Source: Aurantiochytrium sp. KH105
Lineage: Eukaryota > Sar > Bigyra > Thraustochytrida > Thraustochytriidae
DNA length: 64,000 nt
Assembly: GCA_003116975.1 (NCBI GenBank)
Contig: BGKB01000140.1
Span: 121,297-185,296 of the forward strand
Reading direction: 5' to 3'
Position 1 is the first letter of the stretch, and each line of letters starts with the position of its first letter. This document shows, one piece after another, positions 11,642-24,400 of this stretch. The notes beneath the pieces were generated by a model. That model had not been told where the DNA came from. It searched no databases and was given only the letters and a program-made list of their open reading frames with translations. Both the position numbers and the translations under genes were made by a program.

Positions 11642-11816
11642 GGATGCCGCCGCCAAGAGCCTCCGGCTCGCGCGCATCCACCGGAGCGCGCCGCGTCCAG
11701 CGCGCACGGCCGGCGGGCGAGCCGGGGCGCAGGGGACCGGGGGACCGAGGGCCGCCGCGCCGCGCGCGCCGAGGCCTCTCGCGCGCCGTCGCGGGCGTGG
11801 GCCGCGTCGTTCTGCG

Positions 11817-11849
<33 letters not shown>

Positions 11850-12496
11850 GGGTCGAGCGGCGCTTCTTCGCGTCGCTTGCGTGGCCAGGAGCCGCGGCTG
11901 GGAGCGCCAGCACCTTCGGGAGGCGTGGAGGGTCTGGAACGAGTGGAACCTGCGCAACGAGAACCCAGCGGCGGCCGCGCGGCGCCGCCCACCTTACGCG
12001 GGCGGGGCGGTTCCGGGGAGCCGAGCAGAGGCTTAACGGTCTAATGGCGCGGCGGCGCGGGTGGGAAGCAGGGGCGCAGGCACGCGCAGCCGCCTTAAGC
12101 GGGCGCGGCGCAGCGGCGTCGCGCGGGAGCGGCGAGGTGGAGGAGTAGAGCGCCATCGAGACGTGCGCCGGGGCGACGCTGCGCGGCGCGGCATCGGGTG
12201 GCACGCCGCCCGCGCCTCGCTGCGTCAAGGTGGGCGGCGAATTGACCGGTGTATAAGCGAACGGGCGGGCGAGCGAGCGAGCGAGCGGGCGAGCGAGCGA
12301 GCGAGGACGGTCTGCGGCTGCCTGGCTGTCTGTCTGGCGAGCTGGATAACGCGGTGTCTCGCCTTTCGCCCGCCACTACGTCGAGGGGAAAAATTGCGTT
12401 GAAGACGTTGATCTCGCCGTCTTTTGCCTAAAGCACGTACGGGCGGGCGTCAACGACCAGCATCAGCGACCTCGTTCAGCAATTCAAGCCTCCAAA
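11642..12496. promoter_or_regulatory. Divergent upstream region, helicase / dynein heavy chain
   Basis: About 855 bp of very GC-rich DNA between two divergent starts. It holds a CCGTCG hexamer run (about 11818-11855), and near 12265-12305 GAGC/GGGC tetramer runs. Open frames here are compositionally biased shadows. The region nearest the dynein ATG (12400-12496) is less biased and is a plausible 5' UTR. Confidence 0.5.
12265..12305. repeat. GAGC tetranucleotide run
   Basis: A run of GAGC/GGGC units in the helicase-dynein shared upstream region. The same tetramer recurs upstream of other genes in the window. Confidence 0.8.
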
Positions 12497-15400
12497 ATGA
12501 CGTCGCGCATCGTAACGCCGCGCATGCGATGGTGCATTGGACGCATCCAGGAGACTTTTGGCGTAGACGGCGCCGTGGTAGACGAAGCAATCAAAGCAGA
12601 GGGCAGCTTTGAGCTTCTGGACGGCGTGCTCTCCGAGGGCGGGCCGAGCAGCTGCTTCGTTTTTTACCAACCCGTCTACGAGCCGACCGACAGCGGCGAT
12701 TGGATCCTGAAAAACCCAGAACCACAACTCGTCTTTGCCCGTGGGTGGGAACCCGGGCGTCTCCGCGCGCGGGGCAAGAAGGCGTGTTACTTTTTGAGAC
12801 TCGGTCCCATCGACAAGGAACAAAGCTCGTGCAACAACCTTGTCCATGGCGAGCTGGGCGATGACCCGCTCAAGAGCCTCGAGCTTTCGCTCTCACGGCT
12901 GTACCAGCCGCTGTGCGAGAGCCGAGCCAGCTGGGGTCAGGCCGACGAAGAACAGACGCGTGAGTTTCTCGACGCCTGCAACAAAGTTTCCGCCGAACTC
13001 AAAGAGTCCATCAAGAGTCTCTATGGCGGTCTCGAGCTGCGCAAGCCAGACAAGCGCTTTGAAATCGACGGCGCAGGGCGGAATCTAGCGCAGCGCACCA
13101 AAGACGATCAGGAGCTCGTTGACCACTTTGAAGGCCTCCTCGAGGAGTGGTGCGACCAGATCGAAACGTATCTCGAGAGCACAAGCGCCGATTCGTACGA
13201 AAGCTCTGCGCCTGATGCCGGTCCCATGACCGAGCTCGAGGCGTGGAAACGACGCATGCAGCGCCTCACAAGCATCACAGAGCAGCTCAAGACCAAAGAC
13301 TGCAAGACGGTCATTGCCGTACTTTCGAGCCTCACCAAAAATCCTCAAGATAGCAACCGCCAAAAGGTCTTTTCCCTCCTGCGGCGATGGAAGCAAATTG
13401 ACATCAACATCACCGAGGCCGCGAACGAGGCCAAGGACAATGTCAAGTATCTCTTCACGCTGGAAAAGTTCATTGAGCCGCTCTACTCTGGGACGCCAGA
13501 GTCGGTCGTCGACACCCTGCCAGCTCTCATGAACTCAATCAAGATGATTCACACGATCGCAAGGTACTACAACACGATGGAGCGCATGACGAACCTTTTT
13601 AGCAAGATCACCAACCAGATGATCTCGTGCTGCAAAAAGTGCATCCTCGTCGAGAATCCCGACCTATGGTCCCAAGACCCGGAGGCCCTTGTGCAGCGTC
13701 TTGAAGCCTGCCTCAAACTCAACGACTCATACCAAGAGAATTACCGTCTCACCAAGGACAAGCTGCTTACGATGCCAAAAGGCAAGCAGTTTGACTTTAG
13801 CGAGCAGCAAATCTTTGGCAAGTTTGACCTGTTCTGCAGGCGCGTCATCAAGCTCATCGACATGTTCAGCACGATTCATCAGTTTCGCGCTCTCGCCAAC
13901 CACAAGCTCGAGGGCATGGAGGCACTCACGGACCAGTTTCAAAAGATTATTTCCGAGTTCCGACGCAAGAATCACGATCTGCTCGACTACCACAACAACA
14001 AGTTCGATCGTGATTACGTGGAGTTCAACGTTGCCATCTCGGACCTCGAATCCTCGCTCCAGCAATTCATCAACGACAGCTTTGAGCGAATCACCTCCAT
14101 TGAGAATTCGCTCAACCTTTTGAAGAAATTCCAGGCCATCCTGCAGCGCGAAAACCTCAAATCCGACCTCGACTCCAAGTTCAACATTATCTTTCAGAAC
14201 TATGGACTCGAGCTCGAAGTGGTCCAACAGCTTTACGAGCGCCACAAGCATGCCCCTCCAATTCCGCGAAACCTACCGCCTGTGAGCGGCAACATCATGT
14301 GGTCACGTCATCTTCTCAAGCGTATCGAAGAGCCCATGAAGAAGTTCGAGTCAAACCAGAATGTGCTTTCCACCAAGGACGCCAAGCGCATTATCAAGAC
14401 GTACAACAAGGTCGCCAGGACCCTCGTGGCCTTTGAGTATCTCTGGTTTCAGGCCTGGCAGCAGAGCATCGAGACTGCAAAGGCCGGCCTGCAGGCAACG
14501 CTCATCATCCGCCATCCGGATGACGACCGTCTTTACGTCAACTTTGATCAAGAGATTCTGCAGCTTATTCGCGAGGCCAAGTGTCTCGACCGCATGGGCA
14601 TTGATATCCCAGAGTCGGCAAAGATCGTGCTCTTGCAGGAGACAAAGTTCAAGTCGTACTACAACGATCTTCAGTACGCTCTCAAGGAGTACGAGCGCGT
14701 TACGCGACGTGTAATTCCCGTGGCCGCTGACCTCCTCAAACCGCACATGCGCGATATGGAGTACAAGCTGCGTCCTGGCATGATTACGCTCACCTGGACG
14801 TCCATGAACATTGACGCATACAAACATCACATCCATACGGGCCTTGCCAAGCTCGAGGAACTCGTCACCAACATCAACGACATTATCGAGAACCGCATCG
14901 AAAAGAACCTCAAGGTCGTCTCGAAAACCGTTCTTGTCGACCTGCCCTCGGACCGCAGCACGCAGCTCAGCGACTTTGTCGCAATGCAGGAAAAACGCAT
15001 CCGCGTGCAGTCCAAGTTCCTCCATGGAAAGAACGTCGAGATCGAGCACGCCGTCAACGATCTCATGGAACTAGTACAGAGCTACCCTCTCGATCCTCAC
15101 ATTGACGCTGTCTCTCAAGAGGAGATCACCAATGTCAAGCGCAATTATCGCTTCAAAATGTATTGCGCTCTTCTCAAGTGCACCAAGAACTCGCTCAACA
15201 TGATCAAGGAGCGCGTTGGAAACCGTGGGAGCGGTGCAGGTGGCGGCTTCCTCTTTGTGGAGCGCCCCTTTTTCGAGCTTTTTGTCAACCTGCAGACTCC
15301 CAAGGTGCAGATCACCCCGGATCTCGAAGACGTGCAAAGCGCCATCAACAAGTCTGCGCTCGCCGTGCTCAAGTGCTCCAAATCGCTCTACGATTGGGAC

Positions 15401-18400
15401 CAGGACCTTGTTCCAGAGGCAGAGCGTAAAACTTTTTTTGACGAAATCACGTGCGACCTGCAGATCGCCGTCGTGTGCTTGCTCCTCACCGGATCAGTCC
15501 AAGGCCTAAAACAAAACGTCACAAAGTACCTTGAGCGTTTCTACGAGTATCAATGGCTCTGGAGCGACGACAAGGACCGTGCTTATTCCAAGTTCATGGC
15601 CACCAAGCCGACCTTGCCCGAGTACGAGGCCAAGCTCATGGAATTTCAAGAGGTCGATCGACAAATCAACGAGATTACCTCCATGCATGTCATTGGCGCA
15701 ATGTCAATCAACACGTCCACACTCAAGAACAACTTGCGCTACGAGGTGCAGACCTGGAAGCTCACCTTTTCGCGATTTCTCCACGAGCAGGCGCGCGGCG
15801 ACATGGAAGATCTTTACAACTACATGAAGCAGACAGAGCAGCGTCTCAAGCGCAGCGAGAACATCAAGAAGCTTGTGCACAAGGAGTCGAGCAGCTCAAA
15901 CTCGGACGTACTTCAAGAGCTCTCGAGCATCATGGACGTTTTGCGAGAAATTCGAGAGCGCGAATCGGGCATCGAACAAGAAATTTCACCCGTTCTCGAC
16001 ATGTACAGCATGCTGGAGCGCTTTGTTGGATCTCAGGGTCTGGGTGATCAGGAGAATGACAACAAAGAGGTCCTTCGCTACCGGTGGGAGTGCCTCGTGG
16101 ACTACGCAGAGCGCGTCACCGACGAGCTTGGCGAACTTCAGGAGTCTTTCAAACGCAAGCTGCTTCGTGACATCAAAGAGTTTGTCAATGACGTCATCGT
16201 CTTTCGAAACGATTTCGTTGCCAACGGCCCCATGGTGCCCGGGATCTCACCAAAGGTTGCTGTTGATCGTCTGCGTAGGTTCCACGAAGAGTACGAGATT
16301 CGTGAGCGCAAGTTCAACCTGTACCGCAACGGAGAAGAACTTTTTGCGCTTCAGGCAACAAGTTACCCGGAGTTGACAAAGACCAAAAAGGAGCTCGTTC
16401 TGCTCGACCAGCTGTACAAATTGTACACTGACGTCATCGACACCATCGATGACTGGAAGCAGATCGAGTGGGAAAAGGTCCGTGACGAGATCGATGCCAT
16501 GGCCGTCAAGATGGACGCCTTTGCTACGCGATGCAAGAAAATGCCCGGTAAGCTCCGCGACTGGGACGCATACAAGGACCTCAAGAAACAAATCGACGAA
16601 TTCACGGTCGTCTTGCCTTTGCTCCAGGCGCTCGCCAAGCCAAGCATTATGCAGCGCCACTGGACCGAGGTGTCGCGCAAGTGCGGAACGGAATTTGTGG
16701 TCGGTCCTGAATTCCGCCTCTGTGCGCTGCTGGACGCTAACCTTATCCCCGTTGCAGAGGACATTGAGGAGATTTGCGACAGTGCCGACAAACAGCTCCA
16801 AATCCAAAACAAGATTGCCGAAATTGCCGAGGCTTGGCAACTCCGCGAGTTCGACTTTGTTGTTTGGAAATCTCGCGGAATCTACGTTTTCAAAAACGTT
16901 CTTCCCATTGTCGAGGACCTTGAGGACTCCCAGATGCAGCTTCAGACCATGCTTACGATGCGGCATGTGTTTCCCTTCAAAAACGAGGCGCAAGCCATGC
17001 TCGTGACGACGTCAGACACGGCCGAGACCCTCGAGCGCTGGATCAAGGTACAGACCCTCTGGTGCTCTCTGGAAAGCGTATTTTCTGGTGGGGACATTGC
17101 AAAGCAGCTGCCCATGGAAGCAAAGAAGTTTCAGAAGATTGACAAGGACTTTGACAAGGTCATGCGCAAGGCCTTTGCAACCAAGAATGTCATTCAGGCC
17201 TGCCAGAACGATATCCTGAAGCAGAACCTCATTGTCTTTTACAACGAGCTGGAAAAGTGCCAAAAGAGCCTCGAGGGCTACCTCGAGCAGAAGCGGAACA
17301 AGTTCCCACGCTTCTATTTTGTGTCGAATCCAGTCCTCTTGCAGGTCCTTTCGCAAGGCTCCGACCCGCTGGCTATTCAGCCGTTCTACGAGAAGATCTT
17401 CGACTCCATCGACGAAGTTGTTCACGATGCAGAGAACCCGCAGTTCATCGAGGGCTTTTTCTCTCGTATTGGCGTCGACGAAGAGCGCATTCCTCTCAGT
17501 GCCCGTGTTCAATGCAAGGGCAACATTGAGGACTGGCTCATGGATCTTTTGGCGGAGCATCGCAACACGATGAAGGACGTGGCTCGCGACTGCGCGGCGC
17601 GTGCCGGTGCAATCACTGATGCTTCGCAGTTGCGCCCCGTTGTAGACGCTTTGCCTGGCCAATTTGCTTTGTTGGCAATCCAGCTCAATTGGAGCGCAGA
17701 CTGTGCCGAGGCCCTTCACGTATGCAAGCAAAAGAAGACCGCTCTCAAGGACTGCAGCGCAAAGGCAGCGCAAATTCTCTCCGAACTCTCTTCATGGTGT
17801 CTCACCGATCTGGGCACAAAAATGAACCGTATCAAGATGGAAAGCCTTGTGACGATTCAGGTCCACCAGCGCGATGTCATTACGGACATTGCCGCGCTTC
17901 ACAAGGTCAAGAAGATTTCCGATCCGAGTGATTTTGAGTGGCAAAAGCAGTGCCGCTTTGAGTGGCGACCCGATGGCAAGGATGCCGTCTCAGACAGTGG
18001 TGCCCTCGCCATTAGCATCACGGATATCGAGTTCAACTACTCGTACGAGTACCTTGGATGCCGTGACCGTCTCGTCATCACTCCGCTTACCGACCGCTGC
18101 TACATCACGCTTGCGCAGGCGCTCGGCATGGGTTTTGGGGGTGCACCTGCGGGTCCCGCCGGCACGGGTAAAACCGAAACCGTCAAGGATATGGGACGCG
18201 CTTTGGGTGTTTATGTCATGGTCAGCAACTGCAGCGACCAATTCTCGTACTTGGATTGCGCAAAGATCTTCAAGGGTCTGTGCCAGGGCGGTCTCTGGGG
18301 GTGCTTTGACGAATTCAATCGCATTACATTGCCAGTTCTCTCTGTGGTGGCGCAGCAAGTCCTCGCCATCCAGAATGCCAAAAAGGCACACGCAACCTCA

Positions 18401-21400
18401 TTTTCTTTTCCTGGAGACCCAACGCCGTGCCACCTGAACCCCGTTTGCGGATTTTTCATTACGATGAACCCTGGCTACGCTGGCCGCCAAGAGCTCCCTG
18501 AGAACCTCAAGTCGCTTTTCCGTGGTGTCGCTATGATGGTTCCCGATCGCATGATCATTATGAAGGTCAAGCTTTGCAGCGTTGGCTACACAACCTTTAC
18601 TTCGCTGGCGAAAAAGTTTGCTCAGCTTTACAAGCTTTGCGAGGAGCAGCTGTCTCAGCAAAAGCACTACGACTTTGGTCTTCGCAACATTCTCAGCGTG
18701 TTGCGCACGTGCGGCGCCAATAAGCGTGAGAACCTTGAAAAGCCTGAAGACTTTCTCATGTACCGCACGCTTCGGGACATGAACCTGTCGAAGCTCGTCG
18801 CACAGGACGTTCCGCTCTTTCTCTCTCTGCTCACGGATCTCTTTCCCAAGTGCACCTCGCCTCCAGTCTCGATTCATCCCGAGATTGAGCCGGCAATCAA
18901 GGAGGTGGCGCTGGCCAAGGGCCTCATTCTCGAGGACGCCTGGGTGAAGAAGGTTGTTCAACTCTACGAAACGTACAAGGTTCGTCACGGCATTATGCTC
19001 GTAGGGCCTACGGGTGGAGGCAAGACGGAGATTTGCAACACGCTCGCGGCTGCTCTCTCCAAGGCCTCCGACGTGACCTACAAGTTTGCGCGCATCAATC
19101 CGAAAGCGATTCGTGCTGCGGAAATGTACGGAGAGGTGGACAAAGTGTCCGGCGAGTGGACGACGGGTGTCTTCGCTGCAACATGGGCAAAGATGAATCA
19201 ACGAAGCAACCGTTTCAACACATGGCTCATTTGCGATGGACCCGTCGACGCAATCTGGATCGAGGATCTCAACACCGTCTTGGACGATAACAAGATCCTC
19301 ACTCTTGCAAACGGCGACCGGATCCCAATGACCGACCAGAACCGAATTCTTTTTGAGGTCGAGTCTTTGCGCAATGCTTCGCCCGCCACAGTATCTCGCG
19401 CTGGCATTATCTACGTTTCGGAAAGCGACCTCGACTGGTACGCCGTGGCCAAGTCGTGGATGCAAAAGCAAGATCCGGAACACGCCGCCTTTCTTGCTAC
19501 GATGCTGTCGAAGTGGATTGGAACTTGGTCTCCTTCTGATCCGGGCGAGCTCTATCAAAAGCTTGCACGCGCTGATTTTGGCGATGAGGTCATCCAGACT
19601 TCTCGCGTGGGCAAGATCTCGAATCTTCTGAGTCTCTTATCGTCAATGATGTCCTCGGTGAAACTGAGTGATACTGTCGTCGAGATGGAGGAAGAACTTG
19701 AGAAGCTTTTTGTGATGTCGCTGCTCTGGTCCTTTGGAGGCAATCTCGAGCCAGAGGGCAGACAGCGTTTCGACGAATATCTTCGAACAATCGACCGTGA
19801 CATGCTTCCTGAGCTTGAGGAGCAAGATGAGACCTCCTTTGAGTATGTTGTGGATCTCGGATCGCTTACGTGGCAGTCGTGGGACCCAGAGGCTTGGGAG
19901 TACCCTGTAATTGAGTCGAAATCGTCACATGCGGATAGTATGGCCACCCCTCGGGCGCAACGCGACTCTATCGACGGCGTAGAGGGCCTTAACAGTGGAG
20001 AGCTTTCCGCCAACAAGGCCTTGGGCGCAGAGAGTACGCTGGACTTTAGCAATTTGCTTGTCCCCACGATGGATAGCACGCGAGCGTGCTTCTTGCTTGA
20101 CAGCATGCATCAGCAGGGACTTCCCGTGATGATGGTCGGCGGTTCAGGCACGGCAAAGACGTCGACGGCACTCATGTTCTTTGCCAAGCTTGACCCATCA
20201 GTCCGGACCGTGAAGCGCGTGAACTTTAGCTCAGCGACCAAGCCGATTGGTCTGCAGAATGCGATCGAGAGCGAGCTCGACAAACGAGGCGGCAAGAACT
20301 TTGGTCCCGCTGGCGGAAAGAAGATGACCGTCTTTTTAGACGACATTTCCATGCCCTCGATCAACGAGTGGGGCGATCAGCCAACCCTCGAGTTTGCGCG
20401 TCAGCTGATCGAGTTTGATTGCTTTGCGTTCCTGGATAAAGACAAGCGCGGCGACATGAAACATTGCGAAGATCTTCAGTACGTCGCGGCCATGGCTCAC
20501 CCAGGTGGTGGCCACAACGACGTCCCGAGCCGATTGAAGCGGCACTTTTTCATCTTTAACATGGTGCTCCCGTCGATGACGTCCATCAACAACATTTATG
20601 GCCAGATGCTGGCGGGCCGGTTCTCGGGCGACGATGGCATGCTGTCGGGTGCGGCACAAGAGGTGATCGGCAAGCTGACCTCGGCCACGATTCAGGTTTG
20701 GCAGTGGGCTCAGCGCAAGTTCTTGCCTACGCCGCGCAAATTCCACTACGTCTTTAACATGCGCGATGTGAGCCGCGTGTTTCAGGGCATCTTGCTCTGC
20801 CCAAAGGAGACGATTCTTAACTGCAGTGTGTCCGCGCCGAACGAGGACCAGGCGCTGACCCTTGTCAAGCTCTGGAAGCACGAGTGCGAGCGTGTGTTCT
20901 GCGACAAGCTTGTTGATCAAACAGATAAGCTGCGCTATCTTGACCATGCTGCCATCGTGTTGCAGGACAACTTTGGCGACGCTCTTGCTGCGAAAACGGC
21001 CATTCGTAGCGATTTTGAGGACTCCCAGCTTGTCCAGCAGCAGCACAAGGATGGTGTCAATGGCGTCAACAGCTCCGGGTCCGAGGAAGGCGGGAGCGAA
21101 GACCTTGATGGCGCGGCACGTGTGCAGGCCGACATGGGCCTGGAGATCGTGAAGAAGTCTGCTGAGCCCTTTGTGAACTTTCTGCGCGATGACGTTCTTG
21201 ACGCAGATGGCGACGTGGTGGCCAAGGCTCCCAAGGTGTACGAGCACGGCGGGCGGCTGGGCGGTCTCCGCGAGCGCGTGGCGGACTTTATGCTCAAGCA
21301 AAACGCTGAGGAGCCGTCGAAGGCACTCAAGCTGGTGCTTTTTGACGACGCTCTCAACAACTTGCTTCGCATTTCCCGTATCATTAGCATGCCGCGCGGT

Positions 21401-24400
21401 TCGGCCCTCCTTGTGGGCGTGGGAGGCAGTGGAAAGCAGAGCTTGACCAAGCTGGCGTCCTACATTGCTGGTTACGATTTGTTCCAGATTACGCCGACCA
21501 AGTCTTACAACGTGAGCTCTCTGCTCGATGACTTGCGCTCTCTTTATCGCGTGGCGGGGCAGGAACGACGCGACGTGACCTTTTTGTTCACGGATCAGGA
21601 TATCAAGGAAGAAGGCTTTCTGGAGGTGCTGAATATGCTGCTCATGACGGGCGAGATTCCCGGACTGTTCTCGAAGGAGGACATGATTGGCCTCACGGCT
21701 GACCTCGAGCAACACGCTCTGCGTGAGCGTGGTGCTGACTTTGAGATCAGTCCAGTCACGCTGCGGCAGTTCTTCTTTGACTCATGCCGCGATCGTCTGC
21801 ATGTCGTACTCTGCATGTCACCTGTCAATGTGCACTTTGCGGAGCGCGCACGCAAGTTCCCTGGTCTCATTAACTGCTGTACCATCAATTGGTTTCTGCG
21901 CTGGCCAGATGCAGCCCTCAAGGATGTGGCGAATGGCTTGATTGGCTCGTACCATCCTGGAGAACATGGCATGTACTTGAGGTCCGAGGACGGTTCCACG
22001 GACGACGACCCCGCTGTACGCGCCAGCTTGGTGGAGTTTATGGGCTCTGTGCATCGTATTGTGGTGGACTCGTGCACCGAATATGAGAAGAAGATGCGAC
22101 GCCAGGTTTACCAGACGCCCAAGTCGTATCTTTCGTTTATTGACACCTTCAAGGTGCAGTACGAGACCAAGTTGGCCCGCTTGCAAGAAAAGGAGGAACG
22201 CATCAGTCTTGGTCTCGAGAAGCTGATTCAGGGCGCGGCCGATGTCGAGGAGCTCAAGCTCGTTTTGGCGCAGGAGCAAGAGAAATTACTCAAGACCACA
22301 AAGGAGACGAACCGAATGATCGGGGACTTGGAGACGAAGAGTCTTGAAGCCAAAAAGGAGCAGGACAAGGTCAATTTGATCAAGGGCGACTGCGAGGAGG
22401 ACGCCGCTCGCATCAAGCTTGAAAAGGAGGCATGCGAGCAGGATTTGGCGCAAGCGCAGCCGTACCTTGATCAGGCTGAGAGCGCGATCAAATCGATCAA
22501 ACCTGCGCACATCAACGAAGTGAAAAAGCTTGCAAAGCCTAGTGACATCATCAAGCTTGTCTTTGATGGAGTGCTCATTCTCTTCAAGGCGCGTTTGAAT
22601 CCTGTCAAGGAATGCACGCTCACCGTGAAGAAGCAGCAGGTGACCTTTGTGGAGCCCTCGTACTCGCACGCGCAAAAGATGATGGGTAGTGCATCCTTCC
22701 TCAAGGACCTTCTCGAGTTCTCCAAGTCCGGTAAGGACTTGATCAACGACGAAACGATTGAGTTTATGATGCCTTACCTGAACTTGAGCAACTTTACGCC
22801 TGCGGTGGCCAAGTCGGCGTCTGCTGCGGCTGAAGGCCTGTGCACCTGGGTTCATGCCATGCGATCGTATCACGAGGCATCCAAGATTGTCAAGCCCAAG
22901 CTCGAGGCGCTAGCGCTGGCTTCCTCCGAGCTTGAGACGGCGCAGACGAATCTCGACGAGGCCTCGATGCGCCTCGACGCCTGCAAGCAGACGCTGCACG
23001 AGCTTCAGGACTCTTTCAACGCGAAGCTGCGCGAAAAGGCCGGCATTGAGGAGAACGCAAAGCTCTTGCAAAAGAAAATGACGCAGGCAGCCTCGCTCAT
23101 CAACGGCCTTGCCAATGAGCGGCGGCGGTGGAGTGAAGACAAGGCCATGTTCGCGGCACAGAAACGTCGCCTTGTGGGCGACGTTGCCGTCTCGTGTGCA
23201 TTCGTCTCGTACTGTGGCGCCTTCAATCAGGAATTCCGAGAGGATCTTGTGCAGCACAAGCTGGTGCGCGAGGCTGCTTCGCTGGGCGTGCCTGTGTCGG
23301 AAGAGGTAAACCCGATTTCGTTTCTCGTCGATGCGGCAACAGTGAGCGACTGGGGTCTCGATGGTCTCCCCTCGGACCCTCTGAGCGTACAGAACGGCAT
23401 TTTGGTCACGCAGAGTTCGCGCTACCCGCTTCTCGTTGATCCTCAGGGACAAGCATTGAACTGGCTCGTTCGCAAGGAAACGCGCGCCGAGCGCCTTCCG
23501 AGCTTTGGCGTGGTGCAAATGAATTCTCCCAAGCTTCGCGAGCACCTCGAGCTTGCCATGAGCGAGGGCTTGGCGCTCATTGTTGCCGGCGTGGAGGAAG
23601 ACCTTGACCCGATGCTGGATCCTGTTCTGGAGAAGGAAGTGGTCCGCAAGGGCAAGAGCTTGTACATTAACGTCGCCGACAAGGCTTGCGCCTTTCACCC
23701 AGAGTTCACAGCCTTCTTTGTATCGCGGCTGCCGAACCCGCACTTTAGCCCTGAGTTGCAGGCAAAGACCACCGTGGTGGACTTTACGGTCACGCTCAAG
23801 GGCCTGGAAGACCAGCTTTTAGACGTGGTGATTGGTCGCGAGCAAAAGGCTCTCCAAGATCAGCTCGAGCAGGTGATTGAGGACGTGGCCGTGAATACGA
23901 AGCTTCTCATGTCAGAGAATGACAAGTTGCTCTACAAGCTTACATCGAACTCGGGAAGCCTCCTGGATGACGAAGAGCTCGTAACCGTACTGAAAAAGGT
24001 CAAGGAGACTGCAGAGACTGTCAAGACGAAGTTACGCGATGCAGAGGAAACCCGTGTTTCCATTAACGAGAAGCGCGAGCAGTATCGTCCCGTTGCCACG
24101 CGCGGAGCGGTCCTGTACTTTAGCATTGTCGAGTGCTCGGCGCTCAATTGCATGTACCAGACGAGTCTGCAGCAGTTCAACGAGCTGTTCCTCAAGTCAA
24201 CGTTGGAAGACTATGCGCCGCGAAATGCATCCGTGCATAAGCGCGTGCACAATATCATTGAAGCACTGACGTACCTGACGTACCGCTACATTAATCGTGG
24301 ACTGTACGAGAAGGACAAGCTGACCTTTGTTCTTGTGGTCACCATGAAGGTCTTGTTTGTGGCTGGCGAGCTCACTTCGCGGGACATGGCGGCGTTCTTT

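Noticed and set aside
11126..12148. 340- and 246-codon plus-strand and 291-codon minus-strand ORFs around the helicase 5' end
   Set aside because: Arg/Pro/Ala-rich, overlapping each other and the RGG-box exon, with no recognisable domain; GC shadows.
20336..21715. 459-codon minus-strand ORF inside the dynein gene
   Set aside because: Antisense to the AAA3-AAA4 coding region with intact P-loops; a shadow, as are the other antisense ORFs across dynein.
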